64,000 bases of DNA from Podocnemis expansa (Eukaryota; Chordata; Testudines; Podocnemididae), in assembly GCA_007922195.1 (NCBI GenBank), contig ML681995.1, forward strand, positions 15,668,689 to 15,732,688, in the 5' to 3' direction. A program made the translations under genes and the position numbers. Positions 22,975 through 34,900 of the stretch are shown here, piece by piece (the first letter of the stretch is position 1; every line of letters begins with the position of its first letter). The notes beneath the pieces were generated by a model. That model was not told the origin of the DNA. It ran no database searches and saw only the letters and a program-made list of their open reading frames with translations.

Positions 22975-25900
22975 CCTTAATCCAATCCCTCTCAAAGCTT
23001 TAGCCAGTCAAGTCAAACTTGAAGAGCCCAACTCAGCTAAGTGCATGTGACATACTGATTGTTGCTGGGAATGGTGTCTTGTTGTGATGTCTTGGGTAGA
23101 CAGAACTTGATTTGCAGTGCTTGAGAGAGTACTGCTAGACCTACCTCCCTGTCTCTCCCCGCCTCCACTTATCCTACTTTATATGTGGATCAAGCTCAAT
23201 GTTTTATTCCTTCGTTTCTTAGATCACTTCCCTTAGTGTCCCAGTTGTAAGAGCAACATGAGAACAATGGCTTGTCTAAGCTGCCATGCCACAGAAACTC
23301 CTATGCCAGTAGCCTAAGACCACCACAAACTTGCTTTCAATATTTAGATATAGTTTTAAGTAGCCTTGAATGTCACTTTGCATTGAAGCAATCACATCCC
23401 CATGTGTCCCATGCAGGGCGAATCCAGTTTTACACAATTATTCAGAAGTCCAGTCATATCTATTCAAAATTTTGTTCTAGAAGAAAAGTGAACACAGAAC
23501 TGCATATATTGTGACCAATATTATCCCACCATTGGAGGATGTGGAGATGGTTATCTCGTGCTACCTTTTATTTTCTTTACTTTTATGCTACAGTCAGAAG
23601 GACAAATCTAGGAGGTCAGCCATTTTTATGTTATCCACAAAATGTTTTTGGAAAACCTATTTTTAAAGGTGAACTTCAAGTGGCATGTTTGTGGTTTGCC
23701 AGCAATACCCCTAGTGCCTTTTAAAATGTTGATTTGAAATTTATTGTGGAAAAGACCTTGCTCCTTTTATTGTTGATATTTACCACAACAATATGTGAAG
23801 AAAGCAAAAGTTGCCTGTTTACTATCTTTTATGGTTAATAGGCCTTAAATTAGCCAGGTGGATTTGTGCTTAAGCTGTTAACAAATATAGTTCAGGAGTT
23901 ATCCAGGTTGACATAGAAGGATGTACACAATAGAAAGATTAGAAAGAACAAAGGAGTTGTATTTCTTTGTTTTGTTTTCTTTTTCCTGAAGAACTTCCCA
24001 AGAAGAGGAAAAGGTTTCCTTTCTTTAATGATGAAAGCAACAGTTTTAAAAACTGGAAATGCAGAGATGTCTGAAAGAGGTATCTAATCCTCAATTTCAA
24101 ACCACAATGGGGCTTGGAAAAAGTTGATGGGACAGAACCCTCTTATTACCAACCTTAATTGAAAAGACAGATGATATGAATGCAAATTAGATATTTCCAT
24201 CACTCCCATTTGGCCATGATTTCTGAAGCATCATGTGGGATATCAGTGGTATCTTCATATTCCATAAGAACCAACGCATAACTCTATATTCCTCTGAAAG
24301 GAGAAACAGGACATTTAAATGGAATTGCATGCGTGTGTTTGTGTGTGAGAGAGAATTAATTTGGCCAGACATGCACTTTGATAGCTTTTACCTTCCTAAT
24401 ATCTGTAGTGGGTAGTGAATGCTATTTCTCCATGGATTGTATCACTTCTGTCCAGGACATCTATGTTTGCAGATACTATCATTCATAAATCAGAGCATAT
24501 CCTGTTTCCTGAGTAGGTTATCTGTTCACATGAATGAAAGGAGAAGTATTGTATTTCAGATGGATTTGGTCTTATTAGAAATCCATCACTTAAAACTTTT
24601 TCCAGTTTATCTGAAATCCTGGTATCTTTGAAGTAATTTACTACAGATAGTAGCAGTGGAATTGAAGAGGTTGAATTTGAGAGAAAGTAGAATATTCTCT
24701 GTGTATAGACATTGTATAATCTCTATCCTGGATAGTGATTCATAGTAATAGTGTCTGTCTAATACATGATGCTCTTGGTTCCATGGCTATATCAAATAAA
24801 AAATGATAGAGACATCCTTTACTCATTCCTTGATTTAACTGAAAGGTAGAGAAAAAGCACAATATTTGTTAGAAGAGAAGCTTGTAAGTATCAGTTCATG
24901 AAAGACATGTATGTCCAAATGCTAATTTCTCTGGGTTGTTTGTAGGTACAGACATTCTAATGACTCAAAGACCTTTTTAGCAACACTTCTGAAGTTGGAA
25001 GTGGAGTGATTTTTAGTTCCCTCTCATAGTTTAATTGTCTGCATCTTTTTTAAACAAGCCTCCTGAAGGAAAGCTATTTGACATCCATTTGATTTTAAGT
25101 GCCTTAAAATTTTTATTCTTTTTGCAGGAGAGGAGTTAATTAAGTCTTTGTACATTTCAAGAACAAAGTAGAGTTCATGAGGAAAAAAAAAAATATCAGT
25201 GATTGTTCAGCTGCTACTTGATGCCCCGATAGACTGACAGCCTTTCCATGCAAAAAACAAAACACATTGCTCGCCACCCACCTTTCCCTTAATATTGTTG
25301 GCTTTCAATATGAGAACATTCAGATCCCAGATGGCATATGCCTTCATCTGCCCTTCTTCCTGCCACACACAACATGAATTTCTTAAGAATCTGTCAGAAA
25401 TGTAGCTAATTTTACTAAAATACCTACACATGTCAAGATACAAAAATGAAAGAAACCTACTGCTTCATAGATATGAATACAGAAGTCAATGCATATCATA
25501 TTATATGCACATAAAATATAAATATTTATACCAACAAACTAATGAAAAATGGTAAATGTGAAGTGATATTTATATATGCAAATACATTTAAATATAAGTA
25601 AAATCAAACTGACTGCCCTTTATAAAGTGATAGAAGTAGTCATAAATAAGTAACACACAAGTGAATGTTTAGGAATCTATTTGCATCATATATATTAGAA
25701 AATGCATAGATGCAGAAATTAGGAGATGAGTAATATAGCCATAATATCTGTAAAGATACTTATGTTGACTAGTCAATGTAATATCAAACAGAATTAAATA
25801 TTTTATCCAACAGTACTATATATACACATATAATACTATTAAATATGTACATGAATTGCTTGTTCCCCCTTTCCCTCCATCTCAGTTTCTTTTTTCTTCG

Positions 25901-26816
25901 GGGCTTATATTTGCCATTATCTTTTCTTTTATGAAAAAAATCATACTTAATGAGATCTAGTCTCATTTCATTCAGTGCTTGCCAAGCATCCAGTGTGGTA
26001 CTGAAGTATTTCAGTTTCAGCTTCATTATAAAGGTCACAGAATATGTGAGGCTGTATTAGATATGTGATCTCCTGAGAATTCTTTTTGATGCCATTAAAT
26101 TCTGGTTGTTTTTTAATTAAAATTTACAGAAGTTAAGAAAGAAAGAATATTTAAAATCCTTGCACCCAAGATTTCATTTTGACCTAGCAGCAGACCTCAG
26201 CTTAACTTTGTTACTAAATCTTAGTATGTTACAGATAATCCCTCTGGGCTGGTGGTGGTTTTCTCTTCTGGCCTCTGAAACTTGAGAAGCACTATCAATA
26301 TCCAGGAGAGGCAAACCAGGATCCATTCCCAGTATCATGGAAAGTGTGCTCAGAAGACAGCTAATGTATTTTTCTTCCAGCGTTTCAGGAACCCATGTAA
26401 CAGCAAATTATTACCATGTGCTCTATTTCAATGTGGTCTTGTTTCTCCAAGAATGCTTAACTTCTGCCTTAAGAAAGCATTCTCTGCTTTAAGCCTCTTT
26501 CATGTCTGTGGTAGTTTTTACTTGTTCATTATCTAAATAAATCAAACAAGTTTGACTTTTCCAACCTCTCTAGAGAGCTTATGTATATCTTGAAATAAAA
26601 TTCAAATTTATAGTTAGAAAGTCCTTCATAGTTGCAAAGTCCTGCATCAGAATACTGGGTTTCCTTTGCTTCACTTTTCCTTGGTGACTCAGAACTGGGT
26701 TTCCTGGTGGCTTCTTTTTCTCCTACCAAGATTTATGATAACACAACAAATAGGGTCCCCTCATTTAATTAATACAGTTTCTACAGAGAGCTTTGGTTTG
26801 GATACCTGAGATCTAA
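22975..26816. other. No gene or repeat recognised
   Basis: 3.8 kb of AT-rich sequence with only short shadow ORFs; the longest quiet stretch of the window. A few A/T microsatellite-like runs near 25.5-25.8 kb. Confidence 0.45.
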
Positions 26817-26941
26817 AGGATGAGGAGTTTAGATATGCTGCCCACCCTCCCAAGGGGGAGGGGGGCTGGTTCAGGGCCCCAGCCCCTCATGGGGCAGGAC
26901 TGCCAAGTCTTTAGCCCCTTGGCAGGGCAAAAGTTTCAGTT

Positions 26942-27736
26942 TCAGTCACTCAGGTGAAGGGAAAGTACAAGGCTGCCTCTGGGGTTACGACCCGAAAGGT
27001 GGCGTATGACAGGGGTCGGAATCAACAAGGGCATTGGGTTGCACAGATCCACTGTGTCCCAGCCAAGATTCCCAACAGGGACTGAGGCCTTCGGACAGGG
27101 GTCAGCGGGGTCTGAGCTGCAACAAACCAACCCTGAGGTAGGCCCTATGGGACCTGAGGCCCTGATGTAGGGGCCAGTGGGGTCCCAGCCACAACACGCT
27201 GCCCCCAAGATGTGATTCCCCATCGAGGGCTGAGACCCGCACTCCCCTAAGCTACCCATGGCCTCGTGCTCCCGCTGTACCCCATACGTTGGTTCGTCGG
27301 GGTAATCACCCAGGGGTAGATTATAAAAGCCTTCCATCTAGTCAGGCGGCGGCAGCTCAGGAAGTCCATCAAGCTCCTCCACAGGTGGTAACTCCTCCAT
27401 GTTGCATGAGATGGGCAGCGGCTCAGGGCTCCCAGCAGCCAGGGGCAGCTCCTCCAAGTCGCAGGAGGGCAGCAGCACTTCGGGGAGCCCAGTAGGGAAT
27501 AGCTCGTGACTGCCCACCTGCCTCGCTGGCAGAGACTCTCCCTGCAGGCCTATGGTAGACCCAGATCTGAGCGGCAGCTCCCAGTTCCTGGCTGCAGGTG
27601 GGCCCTGCCAGACATGTGGGCCAGGATCTGGTGGCGAGAGCCCAGCTTCCCCACAGGGCAGCCCAGGGTCAGGAGCAAGCCAAAGTGCATCCTTCCTCTT
27701 CAGTAGCTGGTGCTCAACTGAGCTGACTGCCTCCAT
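26942..27736 (-). pseudogene. LTR-embedded ORF, copy A, with in-frame TAG
   Basis: Unknown protein. Starting at the ATG just after the TATA box (27734-27736), the frame is open for 132 codons to TAG at 27338-27340. It then resumes immediately with ATG and stays open for another 131 codons to 26942. The first part is acidic, Pro/Leu-rich and contains an imperfect repeat: SCDLEELPL, then SCNMEELPP, ending LPELPPPD. After the TAG it reads MEGFYNLPLGDYPDEP, then a Cys/Gly/Pro-rich stretch. No transmembrane segment, signal peptide or known domain is visible. Copy B has the same PPPD-TAG-MEGFY junction. I do not recognise a family. Readthrough, reinitiation at the adjacent ATG, or an ancestral Trp codon (TGG) turned to TAG are all possible. 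Confidence 0.5.
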
Positions 27737-27765
27737 TTTTATACTTCCTGTTCCTGTCCCGCCCC
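27736..27765 (-). promoter_or_regulatory. GC box and TATA box of LTR-like unit A
   Basis: On the minus strand GGGGCGGG (27758-27765) is followed about 15 nt later by TATAAAAA (27736-27743) directly upstream of an ATG. The same order occurs in unit B at 39831-39853. Confidence 0.6.
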
Positions 27766-27873
27766 TCCGTTTCTCACCTGATTGACAGGCCAGCTCTGGC
27801 TCCGCCCCTCTGCTGACAGGCAGAACCCTTTGGCCTATTTCCGAGGGGGGGCCATGCCTTCCTGCTACAAGGA

Positions 27874-28904
27874 ATAATAGGTAAGTGGTTGAGGAGACCA
27901 CCAGTCAGGCAGCCATCTCCTGTAAAAAATTACATGACCTTTCCCCTATTGTATTTTGAAAAGAAATGATTAGGCTGGAAACTGACCATATTTTTTACTC
28001 AGTATAATTAATAGTACTATATAGTTTTGTAAATTGTGTCTATTGTGTCAGAGACTGCAGTCATGAAAAGATTACTTGGAAAGTCTTGCTGACATTCACA
28101 CAAAGAAGAAAGATTCTTCATGTAGCTAACTTCCAGGGTCTAAAGCACCTAATGATTTCTCTTATTATCAAATAGAAAAATATCTGCTTTTTAAATATAG
28201 AATTCATTTAATTTTAAGAAATTCTACTAAAAAACCCTGCACCCCATTTGGAGAATGGGCCCACAGGATTAGAGCCGGGTGAATTTTCAACATGGCAAAT
28301 TTTGAAAAGTTGAGGGGAAATAGTTTCAAGTTTGATCAGACTGACACATCTCTGATAAATCAGAAACACCTGTTTTAGGATAAATGAAAAATTTAATTTT
28401 GACCAGTTTTAGAACATTAAAAAGCATTTTAAAAGGTTAATTATATTTAATTTTGAAACTAAGTAGCTCCCAACTGAAAATGTCAATTTTTCTCTGTGAA
28501 GCAAACAGTCTGGCAAAACTTACACCTTCACTAAATATTTTGGTATCAAAGGTTTGAGTAATTTTTCTATTCTTCCAAACCTAGCTCCATCCAAGCTATA
28601 GAAGCAGGAGTTGTAATTCATTATCTTCACCACAGCAGAAGATTTGAAACAAGCATATGTTACCAGAAGTGATTAAAAAACCTGTCTTCATTCTGTAGAC
28701 CTGTAGTACTCAAAAGCCAGCAGAACCAATTTTGCTTCTGGTCTGCAGTGCTTGCTGTCATGGAGAATTATGAGAGGCATTGAATAGTATGAAAGTAGAT
28801 GTTATGGAGTTATGTTTCTTGGAACTTAATCTGCTGTCTTGAGGAGGGAGGTTTTGAAATCAAAGTACAACCTTAACTTTGCCAACTAAACCCCTCAAGT
28901 TCCA
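27874..28904. other. No gene or repeat recognised
   Basis: AT-rich sequence. No supportable feature. Confidence 0.4.
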
Positions 28905-30378
28905 AAGGGACAGCCATGTTAGTCTAGTAAAGCAAAAGAAGCAAGAAGTCTTGTGGCACTTAAAGACTAACAGATTTATTTATAACATGAGTTTTCATGG
29001 GAGAATATCCCACTTTGTGGGATGCTTTGAAGAAGGAGAACTTACAGAATTGGATGAAAAGAAATGCAGGGGAGTGTAAGACATGGGATCAGGTCAGACC
29101 GCAACAGCAAATCAGAGCATTTGTAAGGATTCAAACTTTAGGAAACAGTACACGGAGGGTGAAGTCAAATTACCTCTTATAATGTGAAAGAAATCCATAG
29201 TCATGATTCACCCCTGCTTTCACACAATCTAATTTGCATATTAGTTCAATTTTGGCTGTTTCTCTTTGAAGAAGTCTTGACATCCCATTGATTTTCTTGA
29301 CAACCATCGTTAACAAATCATGAATGGAATGATTAGGAAGATGGAAGTGCTCAGCAACTGTGGGTTTTTTGGTTTTTGGGGGTTTTTTTTTGGTGTGTGT
29401 TGTGATTTCTGATGTCAGTCTTGTGTGCATTTATTCTTCTGAATAGGGATTGTCCTGTTTGTCCAATGTATAAGGCTTGCAGGCATTTCTGGCACATGAT
29501 GGCATAAATCACATTAGTGGATGGGCAGTTGAAGGACCTTTTGATGGAGTAGCTGGGACCTTTTGATTAGGTCCTATGATGGTGTTTTTTGTGCAGATAT
29601 GTGGACAAAGGTGGCAGCATGGTTTGTTGCAAGGATTTGTGCCTGCTTTAATGTTTCTATTGTTAGGTTTGTAGTTGCTGGTGAGTATCCGTTTAAGGTT
29701 TGGGGGTTGTCTGTAGGTGAGGAGAGGTCTGTCTCCTAAGGCTAGAGAGAATGAGGGGTCATCTTTTAAAATAGGCTGTAGGTCCTTAATGATCTCTTGT
29801 AGAGGTCTGACTTGAGGGTTGTATGTGGTGACCAGTGCCGTTTTATTGTTTTCTTTTTTGGGGCTTTCCTATAATAGTTGACTGTGGGGTACCCATCTGG
29901 CCCTGTCAATCTGTTTCTTTACTTCTCCAGGTGGGTACCGTAGTTTTAAGAAAGCTTGATAGAGATGCTCAAGATGTCTGTGTCTGTCTGAGGGATCAGA
30001 GCAAATGTGGTTATATCTTAGGGCTTGGCTGTAGACAATGGATTGTGTGGTGTGTTTAGGATGGAAGCTCGAGGGATGTAGATAACTGTACTGATCAGTA
30101 GGTTTTTGGTATAGAGTGGTGTTGATGTGTCCATCTATAATTTGTACTGTAGTGTCCAGAAAGTGGATCTCCTATGTGGAGCGTTCCAGGCTCAATTTGA
30201 TTGTGGAGTGGAAATTGCTGAAATCTCTGTGGAAATCTTCAAGAGCATCCGTGCCATGGGTCCAGAGGATGAAGATGTCATCAATATAGCATAACTAGAG
30301 GAGACGTGTTTTGGGATGAGACCTGAGGAAACATTGTTCTGAGTTACCCATAAACATGTTGGCATATTGTGGGGCCAC
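28905..30378 (-). mobile_element. Penelope-like element, left (minus) copy of an inverted pair
   Basis: A 5'-truncated PLE of about 1.47 kb. Read on the minus strand it runs from the RT core through the connector and GIY-YIG region to the tail. It ends at the terminal AAAGGGACAGCCATGTTAGT (plus-strand reading, 28913-28932). Its 28905-29845 part pairs with the right copy as a long inverted repeat; 29846-30378 (RT core and thumb) is unique to this copy and forms the loop. Confidence 0.85.
29170..30330 (-). pseudogene. PLE reverse transcriptase / GIY-YIG protein, left copy
   Basis: PLEs encode an RT related to telomerase joined to a GIY-YIG endonuclease. On the minus strand, YIDDIF (RT motif C, codons at 30277-30288) is followed by ILWTHGTDAL and FHRDF-like sequence. 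Then come the connector LVTTYNPQVRPL, LKDDPSFSLALGDRPLL and LKRILTSNYKPNNRNIKAG, the Cys-rich NKPCCHLCPHICTKNTIIG, and an ASSIGNABLE but frame-broken GIY-YIG block (YTLDKQDNP instead of YxGQTGQSL). The C-terminal VVKKINGMSRLLQRETAKIE lies at 29170-29430 in another frame. The upstream RT fingers are absent. Catalytic Asp pair retained but the protein is truncated and frameshifted. Confidence 0.8.
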
Positions 30379-31041
30379 TGGTCACCACATACAACCCTCA
30401 AGTCAGACCTTTACTACAGATCATTAAGGACCTCCAGCCTATTTTAAAAGATGACCATTCACTCTACCTAGCTCTGGGAGACAGACCTCTCCTTGCCTAC
30501 AGACAACCCCCAAACCTTAAACGGATACTCACCTGCAACTACAGACCTAACAACAGAAACATTAAAGCAGGCACACGTCCCTCCAACAAACCATGCTGCC
30601 AACTTTGTCCACATATCTGCACAAAAGATACCATCATAGGGCCTAATCCAGCCAGCTGCTCCATCAAAAGGTCCTTCAGCTGCTCATCCGCTAATGTAAT
30701 TTATGCCATCATGTGCCGGAAATGCCTCCAAGCCTTATACACTGGACAAACAGGACAATCCCTATGCAGAAGAATAAATGCACACAAAACAGACATCAGA
30801 AATCACAACACACACCAAAAAAAAAAAAAACCCAAAAACCAAAAAACCCACAGTTGCTGAGCACTTCCATCTTCCTAATCATTCCATTCATGATTTGTTA
30901 ACGATGGTTGTCAAGAAAATCAATGGGATGTCAAGACTTCTTCAAAGAGAAACAGCCAAAATTGAACTAATATGCAATTTAGATTGTGTGAAAGCAGGGG
31001 TGAATCATAACTATGGATTTCTTTCACATTATAAGAGGTAA
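30379..31041 (+). pseudogene. PLE connector and GIY-YIG domain, right copy
   Basis: From 30379 the frame reads VTTYNPQVRPLLQIIKDLQ, LKDDHSLYLALGDRPLLAYR, RILTCNYRPNNRNIKAG, NKPCCQLCPHICTKDTIIG, then VIYAIMCRKCLQALYTGQTG and LCRRINAHKTDIRNHNTH. This is the Cys-rich connector plus GIY-YIG nuclease of PLEs; the second motif reads YTG where YIG is usual. An A-run (about 30818-30831) breaks the frame. The last part (SRLLQRETAKIELICNLDCV) is in the frame ending at 31041. No RT core. Not functional alone. Confidence 0.8.
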
Positions 31042-31280
31042 TTTGACTTCACCCTCCCTCTGTGTGCTGTTTCCTAAAGTTCGAATCCTTACAAATGCTC
31101 TGATTTGCTGTTGCGGTCTGACCTGATCCCATGTCTTACACTCCCCTGCATTTCTTTTCATCCAGTTCTGTAAGTTCTCCCTCTTCAAAGTGTCTCATGA
31201 AGTGTGATATTCTCCCATGAAAACTCATGTTATAAATAAATCTGTTAGTCTTTAAGTGCCACAAGACTCCCTGCTTTTTT
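30379..31280 (+). mobile_element. Penelope-like element, right (plus) copy of an inverted pair
   Basis: A more strongly 5'-truncated copy starting at the LVTTYNPQ region directly at the junction with the left copy, and running to the tail TCTGTTAGTCTTTAAGTGCC (31239-31258) and CACAAGACTCCCTGC. No spacer separates the copies. It has very high similarity to the left arm, with small differences, so the two are from the same PLE lineage. Confidence 0.85.
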
Positions 31281-32454
31281 TAATCCTCCTGAATGATCCT
31301 TCAGTGCAAGGCTATTTCTCTTTTTAGGAAAATGAAGCTGCTTAGAATATCCATTATTTCCTTTGCTTGAAATGACAAAATGGGATTATGTCTTTGTGCT
31401 TCACAACCATAACTTAAAAAAAATCTCCTGAAAATGTCATGGGGAAAAATTCACACCATTCTTTCATTTTGGCCTTATTCCCATAAGAAGCTCCATATGG
31501 ACTCACCCCTGCATCTGTGTGCTACATGGAGCTGCTTAGGGCACCATACAGTTTGCAGGAAACACTTCTGTGAAGCTCACTGCTAGAACGAATCCTTAGA
31601 TATGAATTTTGTGCTTCATCCTCCTTCACTAAAGCCACTTTATACCAGTCTGTCAGTGTAAATAGGACTTAATATGGGTACAAATGTATCATCCAGTGAC
31701 TTGCATGGCTCTAGAAATAAAAAAAAAAATTAAATTAAATTAAAAAAATCTTTTAAATGTGAATCTGGCCCTCAATATAGCTTTCTTAATGAAATTGCCT
31801 TGAGTACATTCTCATATATTTTTGAAAGTTTAACATAAGCTTTAGTGAATTGCTAAAAGTTTGAATTATCATCCAAGAATTAAATTGAATTGCGCTCTGG
31901 CAGCCTGTAGAACTACATGATCCTGGATAAAAGAATAAAACTGTTGGCACTTAGAGCCAGGGAGGAAATGTGCATGCATTCTTTAATGGAGAAAGTTTTC
32001 TCAGACCAGTTGATTGCAAAGCAGTGATTGTATTTCATCTTCAGTGTGCAAAGATCTGATTGAGTTTTGTATCTGAAGGGCCAGAGCCCTTCAGAAAATT
32101 ACAGTTTGATTCTTGGCTTTAACAAACTACAAAATAGTCTGAGATTTGTACTTACTGCTAGATTGTATTCAAATGATGTTCTCTTAAAAGACCAAATGTT
32201 TTACTTCCAAACTTTTAAAGCCATGATTAATCAGAATACGAAATGGATTGACTTTGCCCCATTAGTAAGCAGTGTATTTTTGAATAAATTTTTGCATTTT
32301 TGTTTGTTTCACTTTTAATGTTAAGTATTTTCAAGTTTTAGTCTTTGAAAATAAATGCAAAACATTTAGACTTAAATATTAGTTTGACAAAAAGTTTGAA
32401 TATGAAATAATGTTCAGCAGCTCTGTAAAATACAGACTGTTCTTATTTAGGTGT
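31281..32454. other. No gene recognised; short AT microsatellite
   Basis: A (AAATT)n-like run at about 31718-31747. Otherwise nothing identified. Confidence 0.4.
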
Positions 32455-32660
32455 TTGCCTTCAGAAGAGGAAGAGGATGACCTCTTTGTTTAAGTCACTG
32501 GACTGGAACTCCAGAGTTCTCTGTTCTATTTGTGGTTCTGGCACAGATTCCTGTGTGATATTAGGCAAGTCACTTGAGTACTAAATACCTCTAAGAACCT
32601 GGTCCTTTGTGTCTCCATGCCTTTCCTTCCTATCTATAAAATGGAGCTAATACATTTTTT
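32455..32660 (+). mobile_element. MIR/CORE-SINE
   Basis: ACTGGACTGGAACTCCAGAG head, TGTGATATTAGGCAAGTCAC core and TATAAAATGGAGCTAATAC tail occur in MIR order. One of the best-preserved SINEs in the window. Confidence 0.8.
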
Positions 32661-33017
32661 CACCTTTTGTCTGTCCTGTCAGCTGAGATTGCCAGGATTT
32701 CAGAGGACAGACCAATTACATGTGTGTAGAGTATCTGAACACTCCTGTATTGATTGGCACCTCTTGGAGCTACTGAACTAAGTTAAGGCCCCAAAGTTTG
32801 CAAAGTTTGGCCTATAACACTTAAGATTTGAGAACATTTTTTAAAAAGTTTCTTCCCAGGGTCACAGAAATCAATGCACTCAAATGGACAAAGAGATCTC
32901 AGACTTTACAGTTAGGCGAGCTATGCCACACATTTGGATCATCTGGCCCATTAAGATCCAATCCTGCAAGGTGTTGCATTCCTTCATTTCAAAGAACCTT
33001 TCACGTTTTGGGTTTTT
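32661..33017. other. No gene or repeat recognised
   Basis: No supportable feature. Confidence 0.4.
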
Positions 33018-33318
33018 AGGCCAAGTCTACAGTGACAGCAGCAAATATGCCACATCAGTTTGATCTTTCCAGATCAATTGAGCAGGCCAATGAAGACCCA
33101 CTCAATCAATTGGAAAGCTGACTTGGTAAATTCACTCCCTTAATAAAAGTAGTCCTGAGTCAAAGGGAAGTCATTTCCCTTCAACTCAGTGTTGTGGAGT
33201 CATTGCAGTAAGTAGCTGTTAGGCAGTTGAAGGGAGCTACACAAGTTATATTAGCTAGCTTGTGCAGCTCCCTTTGATGGCCACCAAAAAACACAATATG
33301 TGTAGGCCAAGCATTAGA
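33018..33318. mobile_element. MITE, GGCCAAGTCTACA-type left end
   Basis: Starts after TTA with GGCCAAGTCTACAGTG and closes near TGTGTAGGCCAAGC followed by ATTA. Internal complementary pairs include GATCTTTCCAGATCAA and the AAGGGAAGT/GAAGGGAG segments. Relatives with similar inner sequence lie at 48208-48470 and around 50.3-51.2 kb. Ends are imperfect. Confidence 0.5.
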
Positions 33319-33539
33319 TTCTTATTTTTATGATGCATATTTCTTTGGCTCATATCAGCTAAGGTGTTAAATATATACTAGACATGACTCTTTAAAACTG
33401 GAGCATAATTAATTCATCAGAATGTTAGGAACCATTAGGAAAGGGATAGATAACAAAACAAAAAATTATCACAATGTCATTGTAAATAAATTCATGGTAC
33501 ACACAAATTTTGAATACCACATGTAGCTCTCATTGACTC

Positions 33540-34115
33540 ATTTAAAAAAGATTAGAACTGTAAAAAGTTCAGAGAAGGGTGACACAAATTATTGGAGTAT
33601 AAACAAGGTTGTATATGAAGAAAAACTAAAACTAGGAACTTCAAAAAACACAGCAGTGGCTGGAGAATATGATAGCACTCTGTAAAATCATGAATGGTGT
33701 GGAGGAAAAATGAATTGTTACTGAGACCTTCACATAATATATAAATGGGGATCAGCCAACAAAATTAATAAACAGGTTTAAAACAAACTTCATGCAATCA
33801 GTCTATGATTTTTTTTGCTGGAGATCTCGTAAAGGCCAATGGTAGAACTAGGCTCAAGAGAGAACATCTTGAAGGCTAGATCCATCAGTGGTGTTAGTCA
33901 AGATGGCCAAAGATGGAAGATCATGCACAGGGTGTAAGTAAATCTCTGACTACCAGAAGCTTGCAGTGGACAACGGGGATGAATAGCTTGATAAATTGTA
34001 CTGCTCAGTTCTTTCCATCTGAAGCATCTGGTACTAGCCACTGCTAGAAGACTGGGTGCTGGGCTAGATGGACAATTGGTTTGACCTGGTGTAGTTATTC
34101 TTCTGTTCCCTAAAA
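33540..34115 (+). mobile_element. CR1/L3-like LINE 3' end
   Basis: The order AGAGAAGGGTGACACAAAT, CTGTAAAATCATGAATGGTG, AGGTTTAAAACAAACTTCAT, TGCTGGGCTAGATGGACAAT and GTTATTCTTCTGTTCC is the tail seen, from memory, in a very common sauropsid CR1/L3 subfamily. 5'-truncated and non-coding. Confidence 0.7.
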
Positions 34116-34309
34116 TATATGTATTCAAGTGTGATTCTTAACTGATAGTCACATTGCTGCTGTTCAGTCAGGACCTTACTGAATGTTTCTTACATGTTTT
34201 CTGAATCAAATTAATACACTGGAAGAGAGGAAGGAGGGTACAAAAGATAGGCTATTAGTCTGTGACTGGAGACTTTAGATGTCTGTGGTGAAGCAGGAAA
34301 TTGAATTAT

Positions 34310-34764
34310 GGCTATATCTACACTAGATTAGTCTAGCCTAAGCAAGCTTAGTCCAGGCTAATTTGAATCATGTCTACACTAGCCTTTGGCTAGCTCAAAC
34401 TAAAACATTTTTCATTTTGAACCAGCAAGTTCACGCTAACTGCTTAGTTTGAACTTGCTGCTTTGGCTAGTTCAAACCAGGATGATGTAGTCATGCTATT
34501 TCAAACTAAATAAGTTCAAACTAGTCATTAGTTCAAGCTAATCATGTTTTTTTTCTTTTTAGTCCAAACTAATGTATAGTTTGAATTAGCTATGTTTTTG
34601 CCGTTTGAACTAAAAAGTTAGCTCAAACTAAGAAAAACATAGCTAGTTTGAACTAAAAAGTTAGCTCAAACTTAAAAAAAAAAAATGGTTGGTTTGAGCT
34701 AACTTTGAACTGCTTACCCTGGACTAAGAAAGTCTGCACTAAGGTCTTAGGTGTAGACATAACC
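34310..34764. mobile_element. Harbinger MITE matching the 13.3-kb transposon
   Basis: A 455-nt element beginning GGCTATATCTACACTAG and ending TAGGTGTAGACATAACC. Both terminal regions match the Harbinger element at 13318-14900 (TTAGTCTAGCCTAAGCAAG versus TTAGTCCAGACTAAACAAG). The interior is a series of AGTTTGAACTA palindromes without transposase sequence, consistent with a deletion derivative or an interior replacement. Confidence 0.8.
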
Positions 34765-34880
34765 TCTCTCTCTTTCCTGTCTACAAAGTAGGGGTAATAC
34801 CATTTCTTCTCATAGGGTGGGGGGAGCACTGTGAGGATAAAGACACTAAAGACTGAATTGCTTAGATATTGTAGTCATGA
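34765..34880 (+). mobile_element. MIR 3' fragment, probable
   Basis: CTACAAAGTAGGGGTAATAC followed by CACTGTGAGGATAAAGACA resembles the MIR tail. It abuts the MITE, so the MITE may have inserted into the SINE. Confidence 0.5.
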
Positions 34881-34900
34881 GGGGCCAAGTAAGTACCTTT

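Larger units (their letters stand above)
26821..27869 (-). mobile_element. LTR-like unit A with embedded ORF
   Basis: A GC-rich unit of about 1.05 kb. On the minus strand it can be read from TGTAGCAGGAAGGC to AAACTCCTCA, with AGGA on both sides (26817-26820, 27870-27873). The 4-nt duplication and boundaries are tentative. A GC box and TATA box precede an ORF that resembles that of unit B (38888-39953). The two units also share CTGGGACACAGTGGA near their 3' parts (27048-27062 and 39194-39208, complement). Solo LTR is the favoured reading; a different promoter-carrying repeat is possible. Confidence 0.6.

Noticed and set aside
34307..34767. TWA duplication for the 34.3-kb MITE
   Set aside because: Flanks are TAT and TCT; the duplication expected for Harbinger is not preserved, so it was not claimed.
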